Assembly: GCA_035573715.1 (NCBI GenBank)
Contig: DATLZZ010000025.1
Coordinates: forward strand, 1-64,000
Direction: 5' to 3'
Length of the DNA: 64,000 nucleotides
From: JACPRL01 sp035573715
GTDB lineage: Bacteria > Acidobacteriota > Terriglobia > Acidiferrales > 2-02-FULL-67-57
Below, one piece after another: positions 52,384-60,575 of this stretch. The notes under the pieces were generated by a model that did not search any database, had not been told where the DNA came from, and saw nothing but the letters and a program-made list of their open reading frames with translations. The stretch's first letter is position 1, and each line of letters begins with the position of its first letter. The position numbers were made by a program, and so were the translations under genes.

Positions 52384-52848
52384 CTACTCCGCAGGGCGCG
52401 GGCGGCGGTGCATTTGGATCTCCCGCCCATTGTCGTGGAATTCGACCTTATCCATCAATTCCCGGATCATGAAAAGTCCGCGGCCGCTGAAGCGCTCGAG
52501 GTTTTCGGGCGCGGTGGGGTCGGGGACGCGGCTGGGGTCGAAGCCGGGGCCCTCGTCGCGGATGCTGACCCAGAGGCCTTCGCCCGGGTCGAGGCGGCAG
52601 GCGACATGGATGGTCTTGCGGGGGTCGAGCTTGCTGCCGTGTTTGACCGCGTTGTTCAGCGCCTCCCGCAGAGCCAGCCGGATTTCGTCCACGTCCCCGC
52701 AGGAGAACGGGGCGCTTTCTACGGCCTTAATGATTTCCTGCAGGACGGAGTCGGCGGATTGGGGCGTGGCCGGCAGGCTGCGTTGCAGCGTCCGGCGACG
52801 CGGATTCCCCGCACCTCCCTGCGCGCGCCCCTCTTCGGTCCCGGGCAT
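52384..52848 (-). CDS. RsbW-like serine-kinase/anti-sigma ATPase
   Basis: The 154-residue protein is a small GHKL ATPase: N-box REALNNAVKHG (about 61-71), G1 DEGPGFDP and G2 SGRGLFMIRELMD. This is the HATPase_c_2 layout of RsbW/SpoIIAB-type kinases that phosphorylate an anti-sigma antagonist or bind a sigma factor. No STAS antagonist or sigma gene is adjacent. The first 25 residues are low-complexity. It is the last gene of the PP2C-FHA-thiolase-hydratase row, after a 123-bp gap. Confidence 0.82.
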   Translation of the reverse strand: MPGTEEGRAQGGAGNPRRRTLQRSLPATPQSADSVLQEIIKAVESAPFSCGDVDEIRLALREALNNAVKHGSKLDPRKTIHVACRLDPGEGLWVSIRDEGPGFDPSRVPDPTAPENLERFSGRGLFMIRELMDKVEFHDNGREIQMHRRPRPAE

Positions 52849-52971
52849 GCGGGTCGACCCCTCCTGCGGCCCGCTACCGCCGTTCCTGCCCTAGCCACGA
52901 GTTCCCCTCAGGAACGGCGTTGTGCTTGCCTCGACCACTCTACCTGCGTACGGAAGAACGACGGAACGGCG

Positions 52972-53802
52972 CTACCGGTTCTTCCACTGCGGCTTGCGCT
53001 TTTCCGCGATGGCCCGCAAGCCTTCCTGCGAGTCCTCCAGCTTGTAGAGCTCGTTCAAGAAGAGGTTGTGGGAATGCTTGAGCGACGCCTCCAGGTCCAT
53101 CCCCAGGCCTTCGTAGATGGCCTTCTTGGTCATCGAGAGCACCGGCGCCGAGTGCTGGGAGATGTTGGCCAGCAGCATCTCCACCGTTTTTTCCAGCTCT
53201 GCTTCCGGCACCAGCTTGTTCACCAGCCCCAGCTCGCGCGCTTCCTCGGCCGAGAGCGCCTCACCGGTCAGCAGCATCTCCATGGCGCGCTTGGGGCCGA
53301 TGATGTAGGGGAAGATGCTGGTGGCGAAGGGCGGGAACATCCCCAGCACCTTGATTTCCGGCTGGCCGAACTTGGCCCGCGGCGTGGCGATCACCATGTC
53401 GCCGAACGCCGCCAGCTCGCACCCGCCGCCCAGCGCCGGGCCGTTCACCGCTACCACAATCGGCTTGCCCACCTCCAGCGAAGCCTTGAAGACCCGCGCG
53501 AACGCGTCCAGCATCTGGAACACCCGCTGCACGCTGTACTCGGGGATGTCCACCCCGCCGCAGAACGATTTCGAGTCCTTGACCGCTTGCAAGAGGATGA
53601 CCTTGACATCCGGGTAGTCGTGCAGCTTCTCGATGGCCATGCCGATTTCGGTGAGCATCTCGGCGTTGAGAATGTTGTGCGGCGGGCGGTTGAGCGTGAT
53701 GCGCGCCTGGCCGTCGCGCATCTCCCATTGGATGAACTTGTAGCCTTCGCGCTCTTTCCTCGATTCGCCGCCGAAGAGCTCATTGGTGACTACTTCGACC
53801 AT
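52972..53802 (-). CDS. Enoyl-CoA hydratase/isomerase family protein (dienoyl-CoA-hydratase-like)
   Basis: The 276-residue crotonase-fold protein has ITLNRPPHNILNAEML, SFCGGVDIPEY and the oxyanion loop NGPALGGGCELAAFGDMVIA. FGQPEIKVLGMFPP follows, so glutamates in both catalytic positions are present. The sequence pattern resembles cyclohexa-1,5-diene-1-carbonyl-CoA hydratases more than FadB, but other benzoyl-CoA pathway genes are not visible, so I do not name it more precisely. It is 21 bp after the thiolase gene in the same operon. Confidence 0.82.
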   Translation of the reverse strand: MVEVVTNELFGGESRKEREGYKFIQWEMRDGQARITLNRPPHNILNAEMLTEIGMAIEKLHDYPDVKVILLQAVKDSKSFCGGVDIPEYSVQRVFQMLDAFARVFKASLEVGKPIVVAVNGPALGGGCELAAFGDMVIATPRAKFGQPEIKVLGMFPPFATSIFPYIIGPKRAMEMLLTGEALSAEEARELGLVNKLVPEAELEKTVEMLLANISQHSAPVLSMTKKAIYEGLGMDLEASLKHSHNLFLNELYKLEDSQEGLRAIAEKRKPQWKNR

Positions 53803-53823
53803 GATTCACCTCGCGCCCACCAC

Positions 53824-55014
53824 CTATGCCGCACTGAAACTCACCGCCATCCCCAGGCCGCCACTGACGCACAGCGTGGCCAGCCCGCGCTTCGAGCCGC
53901 GCCGTCGCATCTCGTGCAGCAGCGTGACCACAATGCGCGCGCCGCTGCAGCCGATGGGATGCCCCAAAGCGATCGCGCCCCCGTTCACGTTCAGCCGCGC
54001 CGGGTCAAGGTGCAGCTCCCGGTCGCAGGCCAGCACCTGGGCGGCGAACGCCTCGTTCAATTCTAGTAGGTTGAAGTCCTCTTGGCGAGCACCAGTTTTT
54101 TTCAGCAACTGTTGCACCGCCGGCACCGGCCCCAGGCCCATCCGGCGCGGGTCAACCCCGACGGTCACCCACGCCTCCACCCGCCCCAGCGGCTGGAGCT
54201 TTTCCTCCTTCAGCAGGCTTTCGCTCACGAGCACCAGGGCCGCGGCGCCATCGGTGATCTGGCTGGAATTGCCCGCGGTCACGGTGCCGTCCTTCTTGAA
54301 GACCGGCGGGAGGCCGGCGAGTTTTTCGGCCGTGGTGTCGCCGCGAAAGGTTTCATCCTGCTCCATCAGCCGCGTGCCTTTCTTGTCCGGCACTTCCACG
54401 GGAACCACTTCCTCGGCGAAGCGGCCGGCCTGCCAGGCCTGGGCCGCGCGCTGCTGGCTGCGCGCTGCAAACTCGTCCTGTTCTTCGCGCGAAATCTTGT
54501 ACTCCTCCGCCAGAATCTCCGCCGTCTCGCCCATCACCAGCTCGGAGAGGGGGTCGAGGAAGCCGTCGCGGTACATTCCGTCGGTCAGCTGCTGGTGGCC
54601 CATTTTCATTCCCCAGCGTGCGCCTTCGACGAAGTAGGGCACGCGGCTCATCGATTCCGTGCCCCCGGCCAGCACGCAGTCGGCTTGACCCATCAGAATT
54701 CGTTCCGCCGCCAGCACCAGCGACTGCAAACCCGAAGCGCACGCCTGATTCAACGTCAGCGCCGGCACCGGCACCCCCACCACCGGCCCTAAAGCCCGCA
54801 CGCCGATCTGCCGCGCCACGTTCGGCCCGCCTCCGGCCTGCCGGGCGCAGCCGAAGATGACTTCCTGCACGCGGTGCGCTGGCAGCCCGGCTCGCTCCAG
54901 CGCCGCGCGCGCCACCACGACGCCCAGATCAGCGGCGCTCAACTCGCGCAGTGATCCGCCGAACTTGCCCATCGGCGTCCGCACTGCGCTCACAATGTAA
55001 GCCGCCCCGGCCAT
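53824..55014 (-). CDS. Acetyl-CoA C-acetyltransferase (thiolase)
   Basis: The 396-residue protein begins IVSAVRTPMGKFGGSL and has the nucleophile in NQACASGLQS (Cys about 90). It also has ELNEAFAAQ, NVNGGAIALGHPIGCSGAR and the final cysteine in TLCVSGGLGMAVSF. All thiolase motifs are intact. It condenses or cleaves acetoacetyl-CoA or longer 3-ketoacyl-CoA. It lies 13 bp after the FHA gene and 21 bp before the hydratase gene. Confidence 0.92.
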   Translation of the reverse strand: MAGAAYIVSAVRTPMGKFGGSLRELSAADLGVVVARAALERAGLPAHRVQEVIFGCARQAGGGPNVARQIGVRALGPVVGVPVPALTLNQACASGLQSLVLAAERILMGQADCVLAGGTESMSRVPYFVEGARWGMKMGHQQLTDGMYRDGFLDPLSELVMGETAEILAEEYKISREEQDEFAARSQQRAAQAWQAGRFAEEVVPVEVPDKKGTRLMEQDETFRGDTTAEKLAGLPPVFKKDGTVTAGNSSQITDGAAALVLVSESLLKEEKLQPLGRVEAWVTVGVDPRRMGLGPVPAVQQLLKKTGARQEDFNLLELNEAFAAQVLACDRELHLDPARLNVNGGAIALGHPIGCSGARIVVTLLHEMRRRGSKRGLATLCVSGGLGMAVSFSAA

Positions 55015-55027
55015 TCGCGCGGGCCGA

Positions 55028-55810
55028 CTACCCCTTGAGGCTGAACTGCAACGTCAGCCCGCTGATTTCCAGGATGTCGTCGTCCTTGAGCTCGTAGCGG
55101 TCTTTGAGCGGCTGCTTATTGACCTGCGGGCTGCCGCCAAGCGGCGTGATGACGTAGGTTTCGCCCTTGCGAGTGATGGTCGCGGCCACCTTGGGCTTGA
55201 ACCAGCCCTTGAGTTTGATGGTGGCGGTGTCGGACTTGCCGATGATGGAGGTCGCCGCCTCCAACCGGTACTCGGATTGGTCCGCCTTTCCCGCCAGCAC
55301 CGCCAGCACGCCGACCCTTGCCGCCGCGGCGGGCTGGACCATCGCCGCAGCCTTGGGGACCGGCGCCGCTCCGGGCGCCGCCTTCTGCTCGGCAGCCTGC
55401 GCGGTGATCTTTGCCATCAGGTCGCGCTGCGCCTTGGTGTCGAGGAAGACTGTGCCGCCCAGTTCCGGCAGCACTGGCTCCTCGGCCGAGGGCCCCGACT
55501 CCGCCGCCGCCACCTCTTCCTTGTCGGCGCGCTGGAAGACCAGCGTGTGCTTGCCGATGCCGATGGCGTCGCCGTTCTTCAGCGTGTGGCGGCTAACGAG
55601 CTGGCCGTTGACCAGCGTGCCGTTGGTGCTCTGCAGGTCTTCGAGGATGAAGTTATCGGCGTCGCGGAAGATGCGGGCGTGGTGGCTGGAGACGGCCGGG
55701 TTGTCGATGACCACCGTGTTATCGGGCGTGCGCCCGATTTTTACGATCCCGGTCGCGACCGGCACTTCCTTCAGCACCCGGTCTTCGTATTTCAGAATCA
55801 GCTTGGCCAT
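55028..55810 (-). CDS. Double FHA-domain protein
   Basis: I start at MAKLILKYED (260 residues), preceded by GGAGGG. A canonical FHA domain lies at about 20-95 (VKIGRTPDNTVVIDNPAVSSHHARIF, LEDLQSTNGTLVNGQ), with the Arg, Ser-His and Asn of a phosphothreonine site. A second FHA-like region is at about 175-260 (SIIGKSDTATIKL, VNKQPLKD), with a less complete site. An Ala/Pro-rich linker joins them. It lies 16 bp after the PP2C gene, so they probably form a phosphorylation reader/eraser pair; no Ser/Thr kinase gene is in the window. Confidence 0.85.
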   Translation of the reverse strand: MAKLILKYEDRVLKEVPVATGIVKIGRTPDNTVVIDNPAVSSHHARIFRDADNFILEDLQSTNGTLVNGQLVSRHTLKNGDAIGIGKHTLVFQRADKEEVAAAESGPSAEEPVLPELGGTVFLDTKAQRDLMAKITAQAAEQKAAPGAAPVPKAAAMVQPAAAARVGVLAVLAGKADQSEYRLEAATSIIGKSDTATIKLKGWFKPKVAATITRKGETYVITPLGGSPQVNKQPLKDRYELKDDDILEISGLTLQFSLKG

Positions 55811-55826
55811 TGCACCCTCCTTGAAT

Positions 55827-56615
55827 TCATCCTCGCAACCAGTTCCACACTTCCTGCCAGAACGTTCCGGCGACGTACACCACGACGACAGTGATGTTGT
55901 CCGGGCCGCCGTTGTGGTTGGCGGTTTCGATGAGGTAGTCGCAAATCCGTTGCGGCTCGCGCAGCGTATCAATGGCGCGCGCCAGCCCGGCGTCGGTCAC
56001 TACGCGTGTCAGGCCGTCGCTGCACAGCAGCAGGTAGTCGCCCGGACGCAGCGGGATTTCGCTGACGTCCACTTCGACGCTGGGCTCCTGCCCCAGGGCG
56101 CGCAGCAGGACGCTGCGCTGCTTGGATTCCTCCACTTGGTCGGCGCGCAGCAGGCCCGCCTTCACCTGGGCCTGGACCAGCGAGTGGTCTTCGGTGATGG
56201 GCTCGAGCTTCTGCTGGTGCCAGAGGTAGGCGCGGCTGTCGCCCACGTGCGCGATGCTGGCGATGCTGTCCCCAATCCAGGCGCCGACAACCGTTGTGCC
56301 CATGCCGGCCTTCTTGCGGTCTTCCTGGGCGCGCTCGTAGATGGCGCGGTTGGAGGCCCGGATAGCCTCGGCCAGGCGCACCGTGCGCTCCATATAACCG
56401 CCGGTGTCGCCTCCGGGCTTGCCGGAGGGAGGGGTGCCGTTCAGGTAGCTTTGAATGGTTTCGATGGCCATCTGGCTGGCGACCTCGCCGGCTGCGGCTC
56501 CGCCCATCCCGTCGCAGACTACAAACAGCCCGCGAGCCGGGTTCGACGCGTAGGCGTCTTCGTTCAGGGAGCGTTTCTGCCCGACGTCGGTGGCCGCCCC
56601 CACGCGCAGTCGCAT
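55827..56615 (-). CDS. PP2C-type serine/threonine phosphatase
   Basis: Starting at MRLRVGAATDVGQKRSLNEDA (262 residues) gives the classic PP2C N-terminus. The metal site is built from NEDA, VVCDGMGGAAAGE, HVGDSRAYLW, LLLCSDGLTRVV and GGPDNITVVVV. All metal-binding aspartates are present, so it should be active as a cytoplasmic Mg/Mn phosphatase. It is transcribed toward the FHA gene. The gene starts about 72 nt after a TTGTTT-17-TAGAAT promoter. Confidence 0.9.
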   Translation of the reverse strand: MRLRVGAATDVGQKRSLNEDAYASNPARGLFVVCDGMGGAAAGEVASQMAIETIQSYLNGTPPSGKPGGDTGGYMERTVRLAEAIRASNRAIYERAQEDRKKAGMGTTVVGAWIGDSIASIAHVGDSRAYLWHQQKLEPITEDHSLVQAQVKAGLLRADQVEESKQRSVLLRALGQEPSVEVDVSEIPLRPGDYLLLCSDGLTRVVTDAGLARAIDTLREPQRICDYLIETANHNGGPDNITVVVVYVAGTFWQEVWNWLRG

Positions 56616-56686
56616 TGGCCCCTCTTCCCACCCGGACGAGGGCGACGGCAAGGCTGGATGTCCGCAGTCCTCGTCTGTGGCGTGGG

Positions 56687-56715
56687 ATTCTACCCACAAA
56701 CCGAGCAGCAAACAA
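56687..56715 (-). promoter_or_regulatory. Candidate promoter of the PP2C-FHA-thiolase-hydratase row
   Basis: Minus-strand TTGTTT (56715-56710) and TAGAAT (56692-56687) are 17 bp apart, about 72 nt before the PP2C start. Confidence 0.5.
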
Positions 56716-56750
56716 CTGGCGGGAAGGCAAAAGTGGGCTGGGTCAGAGGG

Positions 56751-57317
56751 TCAGCGGGCGGCGGCGGCGGTGGCTTGCTGGAGAAGCTGCTGGATGCGCG
56801 CTTCGGTCTTGCCGTAGTCGCCCTCGCCGATGGCAACGTACACAATCTGGCCGTTCGCGTCGATGAGGTAGATGGTCGGCCAGTACTCGTTCTGGTAGCG
56901 GTTCCAGGTGTCGAAGTCGTTGTCGAGCACGACCGGGAAGGTGATGCCTTGCTTGCGGATGGCTTTCTTGACGTTTTCGAGCTTGCGCTCGTGCTCGAGC
57001 TCGGGCGCGTGGACGCCGATGACCACCAGCCCTTGCGGGCCGTACTTTTCGTGCCAGGCCTTCACGTAGGGCAACACGTTCTTGCAGTTCCAGCAGGCGA
57101 ACGTCCAGAACTCGACGAGCACCACCTTGCCGCGCAGCTCGGAGAGCTGCAGCGGCTCCTCGGCCGGCGTGTTGAGCCAGCCCTTCTTGGGCAGCTCCGG
57201 CGCGATCCGTGGCCGCACGTCCTTGCCCGTGCCCAGCGCCGGCGGCGCGCACAGCGCGGCCATCACTAGAACCACCATCAGGTTTTTCATACGCGACTGG
57301 ATAAACCGACTGCTCAT
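56751..57317 (-). CDS. Secreted TlpA/ResA-like thioredoxin-fold protein
   Basis: The 188-residue protein has a signal-type N-terminus (MKNLMVVLVMAALCAPPALG, preceded by 9 residues if the upstream ATG is used) and a thioredoxin fold. The fold has LRGKVVLVEFWTFACWNCKNVLPYV, where CWNC is the redox motif, and the cis-proline WPTIYLIDANG. It belongs to the TlpA/DsbE-like group that reduces or forms disulfides or peroxides outside the cytoplasm. Upstream start kept because of AGGGAAGC upstream; the ATG at 57290 is an alternative. It is divergent from serS. Confidence 0.82.
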   Translation of the reverse strand: MSSRFIQSRMKNLMVVLVMAALCAPPALGTGKDVRPRIAPELPKKGWLNTPAEEPLQLSELRGKVVLVEFWTFACWNCKNVLPYVKAWHEKYGPQGLVVIGVHAPELEHERKLENVKKAIRKQGITFPVVLDNDFDTWNRYQNEYWPTIYLIDANGQIVYVAIGEGDYGKTEARIQQLLQQATAAAAR

Positions 57318-57387
57318 GCGGATTCAGCTTCCCTGCGACTTTATCCGACCCTCGGCGCAAAGTCAAAGACGCCGGCGGCGGTTCGTG

Positions 57388-57393
57388 TAGAAT
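57388..57393 (+). promoter_or_regulatory. Candidate -10 element of serS (leaderless start)
   Basis: TAGAAT is followed by 8 nt (AGCGCGCG) and the serS ATG; no Shine-Dalgarno is present. No clear -35. Confidence 0.45.
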
Positions 57394-57401
57394 AGCGCGC
57401 G

Positions 57402-58709
57402 ATGCTGGAGCTGGGCTACGTCCGTGAGCACTTCGACGAGGTGCGTAAGGCCTTGGAGAGCCGAGGTCTGGCCGATGTTGACCTGAACAACTTCCTTCTG
57501 CTCGACCGGCAGCGCCGCAAAGCCATCACCGACGCCGAAGCGCTCAAGGCCGAGCGCAACCGCGCCAACGCCGAAATCGGCCGGCTGAAGAGGAAAGGCA
57601 AAGACGCCTCGGCAGTGATGGAGCAGATGAAGCAGAAGGCGGCGCGCGCCAAAGAGCTCGACGCCCAGGCCGAGGTGCTCGACGCCCAGATGCGCGAGCT
57701 GCTCCTGCGCATCCCCAACCTCCCGCACGCGAGCGTCCCCGTAGGCCGCACGCCGGCCGACAACGTCGAGGTGCGCCGCTGGGGCAGCCCGCCGAAGTTC
57801 GACTTCGCGCCCAAGGCCCACTGGGAATTGGGCGTGGCGCTCGGCCTCGTCGATTTCGAGCGCGCCAGCAAGATTGCCGGGGCGCGCTTTGCCGTCTATA
57901 CCGGCGCCGGCGCACGGCTGGAGCGGGCGCTGGCGAGCTTCATGCTCGATGTTCAGACGCGCGAGAACGGCTACCAGGAGGTGCTGCCGCCGTTCGCGGT
58001 CAACACGGCCTCGCTGGTCGGCACCGGCCAGTTGCCGAAGTTCGCGGGCGATCTCTTCAAGCTGGAGGGCACGGATTTCTGGCTCAGCCCGACGGCGGAA
58101 GTTCAAATCACCAATCTTTTTCGCGACGAGACGCTCGACGGCACAAAGCTTCCGCTCAAGCTCTGCGGCTGGACGGCCAACTTCCGCTCCGAAGCCGGCA
58201 GCTACGGCAAGGAAACGCGCGGGATTGTGCGACAGCACCAGTTCCAGAAGATTGAGCTGGTGGAGTTCACCCGGCCGGAGCAGAGCTACGACGAGCTGGA
58301 GTCGCTCACACGCGACGCGGAAAGCATTTTGCAGAAGCTCGGCCTCGCCTACCGCGTGGTGGCGCTGTGCACCGGCGATCTGGGCTTCGCCGCCGCCAAG
58401 ACCTACGACATCGAAGTCTGGCTGCCCGGCCACAACGAGTACAAAGAGATTTCCTCCTGCTCGAACTTCGAGGCCTTTCAGGCGCGCCGCGCCGGCATCC
58501 GCTGCCGCATCCCCGGCAAAAAAGGAAGCGAGTATGCGCACACCCTGAACGGCTCCGGCCTGGCGGTCGGCCGCACCTGGATGGCGGTGATTGAGAACTA
58601 CCAGCAGAAAGACGGCTCGGTCGTCGTCCCCGAGGCGCTGCGCCCTTACCTCGGCGGGGTTGATCGTTTGACGCCCGACACCGGCCTCTCCCTAAACTCC
58701 TTCCTCTAG
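57402..58709 (+). CDS. serS: Seryl-tRNA synthetase
   Basis: The 435-residue class II synthetase has the N-terminal coiled-coil tRNA arm (about 30-105), motif 2 (NFRSEAGSYGKETRGIVRQH) and motif 3 (LNGSGLAVGRTWMAVIENYQ), plus the TAEVQ serine site. Length and motifs are complete. It charges tRNA-Ser and tRNA-Sec. Its start appears leaderless. It is followed by an extragenic repeat. Confidence 0.95.
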   Translation: MLELGYVREHFDEVRKALESRGLADVDLNNFLLLDRQRRKAITDAEALKAERNRANAEIGRLKRKGKDASAVMEQMKQKAARAKELDAQAEVLDAQMRELLLRIPNLPHASVPVGRTPADNVEVRRWGSPPKFDFAPKAHWELGVALGLVDFERASKIAGARFAVYTGAGARLERALASFMLDVQTRENGYQEVLPPFAVNTASLVGTGQLPKFAGDLFKLEGTDFWLSPTAEVQITNLFRDETLDGTKLPLKLCGWTANFRSEAGSYGKETRGIVRQHQFQKIELVEFTRPEQSYDELESLTRDAESILQKLGLAYRVVALCTGDLGFAAAKTYDIEVWLPGHNEYKEISSCSNFEAFQARRAGIRCRIPGKKGSEYAHTLNGSGLAVGRTWMAVIENYQQKDGSVVVPEALRPYLGGVDRLTPDTGLSLNSFL

Positions 58710-58716
58710 TTTCTTT

Positions 58717-58760
58717 TGTCACCCCGAGTCCGCCGCGGCGGGCGAAGGGTCTCAGCGAAG
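58717..58760. repeat. Extragenic repeat, copy 2
   Basis: Begins TGTCACCCCGAGTCCGCC, with a CCGCC/GGCGGG inverted core, then GAAGGGTCTC. It lies 8 bp after the serS stop. The right end diverges from copies 1 and 3. Confidence 0.45.
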
Positions 58761-58800
58761 AGGATCGGCAACCAAGCAGACACTTCAGAGCTCGATGGGG

Positions 58801-59703
58801 TTACTGTTTGTTGTTCGGAAAGTAATGCACCTTCGCCGAGGCGACTTGCGGCTCGAACTGAATCGTGGTGTGCGTGATGCCGAACTCGCGCGCCAGCACT
58901 TCGTTCAACTGGGCGAGGATTTGCTCGCTCTCGCGCGTCGACATTTCGCCGATGCGCACGTGACAGGAAAGCGCCGGCGAGTGCGCGGCCAGCGACCAGA
59001 TGTGGACGTCGTGGATTTCGAGTACCCCGGGAACTTTGAGCATGGCGCGGGCCACCGTTTCAATATTCACGCCCGGCGGGGCGCCTTCGAGCAGGATGTT
59101 CGTGGTTTCTTTGATGACGCCCCAGGACGACCACAGCACGGCGACGCCGATGGTCACGCCGAGCAAGGGGTCGAGCCCGAACCAGCCGGTGCGCTCCATC
59201 GCCAGCGCGCCCACAAGCACGGCGAAATTGGAGGCTGCATCACCGGCATTGTGGATGACGACGGTGCGCAGGCTCAGATCGCGCCGCCCGCGCCACATCC
59301 ACCAGGCGATGCCGCCGTTGACCGCGATGCCGACAACCGAAACCCAGACCAGAACTTCGGTCAGCACCGGCACCGGGCGGCGGAAGCGCTCCCAGGCGGC
59401 GTAGAAGATGTAGACCGCGACGGCGACGAGGACGAGCGCGTTGACAAAGGCGGCCAGCACCCCGCTGCGCTGGTAGCCGTAGGTGCGCCGCGCGTCTGCC
59501 GGGCGTCGCTGCGCGTAGAGCGCGATGAGTGCCAGCGACATCGTCGGCAGGTCGCTCAGGTTGTGCACGGCGTCGGAAATCAGCGCCAGCGAGTCGGCCC
59601 AGTAGCCGGCAAGGAACTCGACCACGACAAACGCGAGGTTCACGCCCAGTGCCCACACCAACCCTCGGCTCATTCCCGGTTCGTCGTGCTCGTGCACGTG
59701 CAT
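58801..59703 (-). CDS. Cation diffusion facilitator (CzcD/ZitB-like) metal exporter
   Basis: Starting at MHVHEHDE (300 residues) gives six transmembrane helices (between about 15 and 205). The helix-2 zinc motif is in ALISDAVHNLSD and the helix-5 motif is VVIHNAGDAASN. A C-terminal cytoplasmic metallochaperone-like domain (VPGVLEIHDVHIWSLAAHSPALSCHV) is present. It exports zinc or related divalent metals with proton antiport. A TTGCAG-17-TACACT promoter ends 7 nt before the ATG, suggesting a leaderless transcript and excluding the longer start. Confidence 0.92.
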   Translation of the reverse strand: MHVHEHDEPGMSRGLVWALGVNLAFVVVEFLAGYWADSLALISDAVHNLSDLPTMSLALIALYAQRRPADARRTYGYQRSGVLAAFVNALVLVAVAVYIFYAAWERFRRPVPVLTEVLVWVSVVGIAVNGGIAWWMWRGRRDLSLRTVVIHNAGDAASNFAVLVGALAMERTGWFGLDPLLGVTIGVAVLWSSWGVIKETTNILLEGAPPGVNIETVARAMLKVPGVLEIHDVHIWSLAAHSPALSCHVRIGEMSTRESEQILAQLNEVLAREFGITHTTIQFEPQVASAKVHYFPNNKQ

Positions 59704-59710
59704 GCGCGTT

Positions 59711-59739
59711 AGTGTAATTGACACTGCACCGCGCTGCAA
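59711..59739 (-). promoter_or_regulatory. Promoter of the CDF exporter gene (leaderless)
   Basis: Minus-strand TTGCAG (59739-59734) and TACACT (59716-59711) are 17 bp apart; the ATG follows 7 nt later with no ribosome binding site. Confidence 0.6.
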
Positions 59740-59763
59740 ACAGGAGACGCAACACCCCTCCTC

Positions 59764-59812
59764 TGTCATTCCGAAGCCGTCCCCTCTTGCGGACGGCTTG
59801 AGGAATCTGCTT
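59764..59812. repeat. Extragenic repeat, copy 3
   Basis: Begins TGTCATTCCGAAGCCGTCC, ends GGCTTGAGGAATCTGC, with GCCGTCC / GGACGGC forming a perfect hairpin. It is the same family as 44910-44962. Confidence 0.6.
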
Positions 59813-59833
59813 TTGATATCTTGTGAGTAGTGA

Positions 59834-60082
59834 CTAGGGGTCGAGGCCGAGCTCGCGGCTCAGCACCGCCGGGTCAAAAGGGCTGACGGCAAACCAGCGG
59901 CCGTCAACTTCAAAGGTGGGAACTTTGCGCTTGCCGTTGTTCTTTTCGAGGATGAGCTCGACGAAGTCGGGGTTCTCCTCGATGTTAATGGCTTCGTAGG
60001 CGACCCCGGCTTCTTCGAGAAAGCGCTTGGCGGCGCGGCAGTCGCCGCACCAGGGAGCGAAATACATCCGAATCCGCGCCAC
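59834..60082 (-). CDS. Small glutaredoxin-like protein
   Basis: I start at the GTG at 60082 (82 residues), because GGAGAG lies 6 nt upstream and the thioredoxin fold begins there; the longer reading frame overlaps atpC in another frame. The protein has MYFAPWCGDCRAAKRFLEEAG with CGDC as redox motif, then AINIEENPDFVEL and KVPTFEVDG with the cis-proline. It resembles mycoredoxin/NrdH-type glutaredoxins. It follows atpC on the same strand after 28 bp. Confidence 0.8.
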   Translation of the reverse strand: MARIRMYFAPWCGDCRAAKRFLEEAGVAYEAINIEENPDFVELILEKNNGKRKVPTFEVDGRWFAVSPFDPAVLSRELGLDP

Positions 60083-60110
60083 GCTGTCTCTCCGCCCGTT
60101 TATTGGATAA

Positions 60111-60569
60111 TTACGGCACGTGTGCCGATTCTTCGGCGGGGTGGCCGCTGGGGCTCGCGCCGGCCTTGCCCGCCACTTGGATGCGGATGAGCGCGCGCTC
60201 CAGCGCCACGCGCGCCCGGTTCCAATCGAGGTCGGGGTCGGTCGGGTTCTTGAGTCTTTCTTCGGCGCGCTGCCGGGCGCGCTGGGCGCGCTCGAGGTCA
60301 ATCTCTTCGCCGCGCTCGCCGACTTCCGCCAGCACGATTACGCGCTCGGGCAGGACTTCGACGAAGCCGCGAAACACCGTCAGGTAGCTCCAGTGATTCC
60401 CTTTGCGGTAGCTCAGCTCGCCCATCTGCAGCTCGCTCAGCAGCGGCGCGTGGCCCGGCAGGATCCCGAGGTAGCCTCCGAGTCCTGGCACCTGAACCTC
60501 GTGCACTTCCTCGTGCACGAGCAGCCGCTCGGGCGTGACCACCTGGAGCTCAATGACTTGCGGAAGCAT
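60111..60569 (-). CDS. atpC: F1 ATP synthase epsilon subunit
   Basis: The 152-residue protein has the N-terminal beta-sandwich (LQVVTPERLLVHEEVHEVQVPG, GYLGILPGHAPLLSELQMGE) and the C-terminal helices (EIDLERAQRARQRAEERL). It is part of the rotor stalk. The last 20 residues are extra and low-complexity. It lies 6 bp after atpD. Confidence 0.93.
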   Translation of the reverse strand: MLPQVIELQVVTPERLLVHEEVHEVQVPGLGGYLGILPGHAPLLSELQMGELSYRKGNHWSYLTVFRGFVEVLPERVIVLAEVGERGEEIDLERAQRARQRAEERLKNPTDPDLDWNRARVALERALIRIQVAGKAGASPSGHPAEESAHVP

Positions 60570-60575
60570 AGTTCG

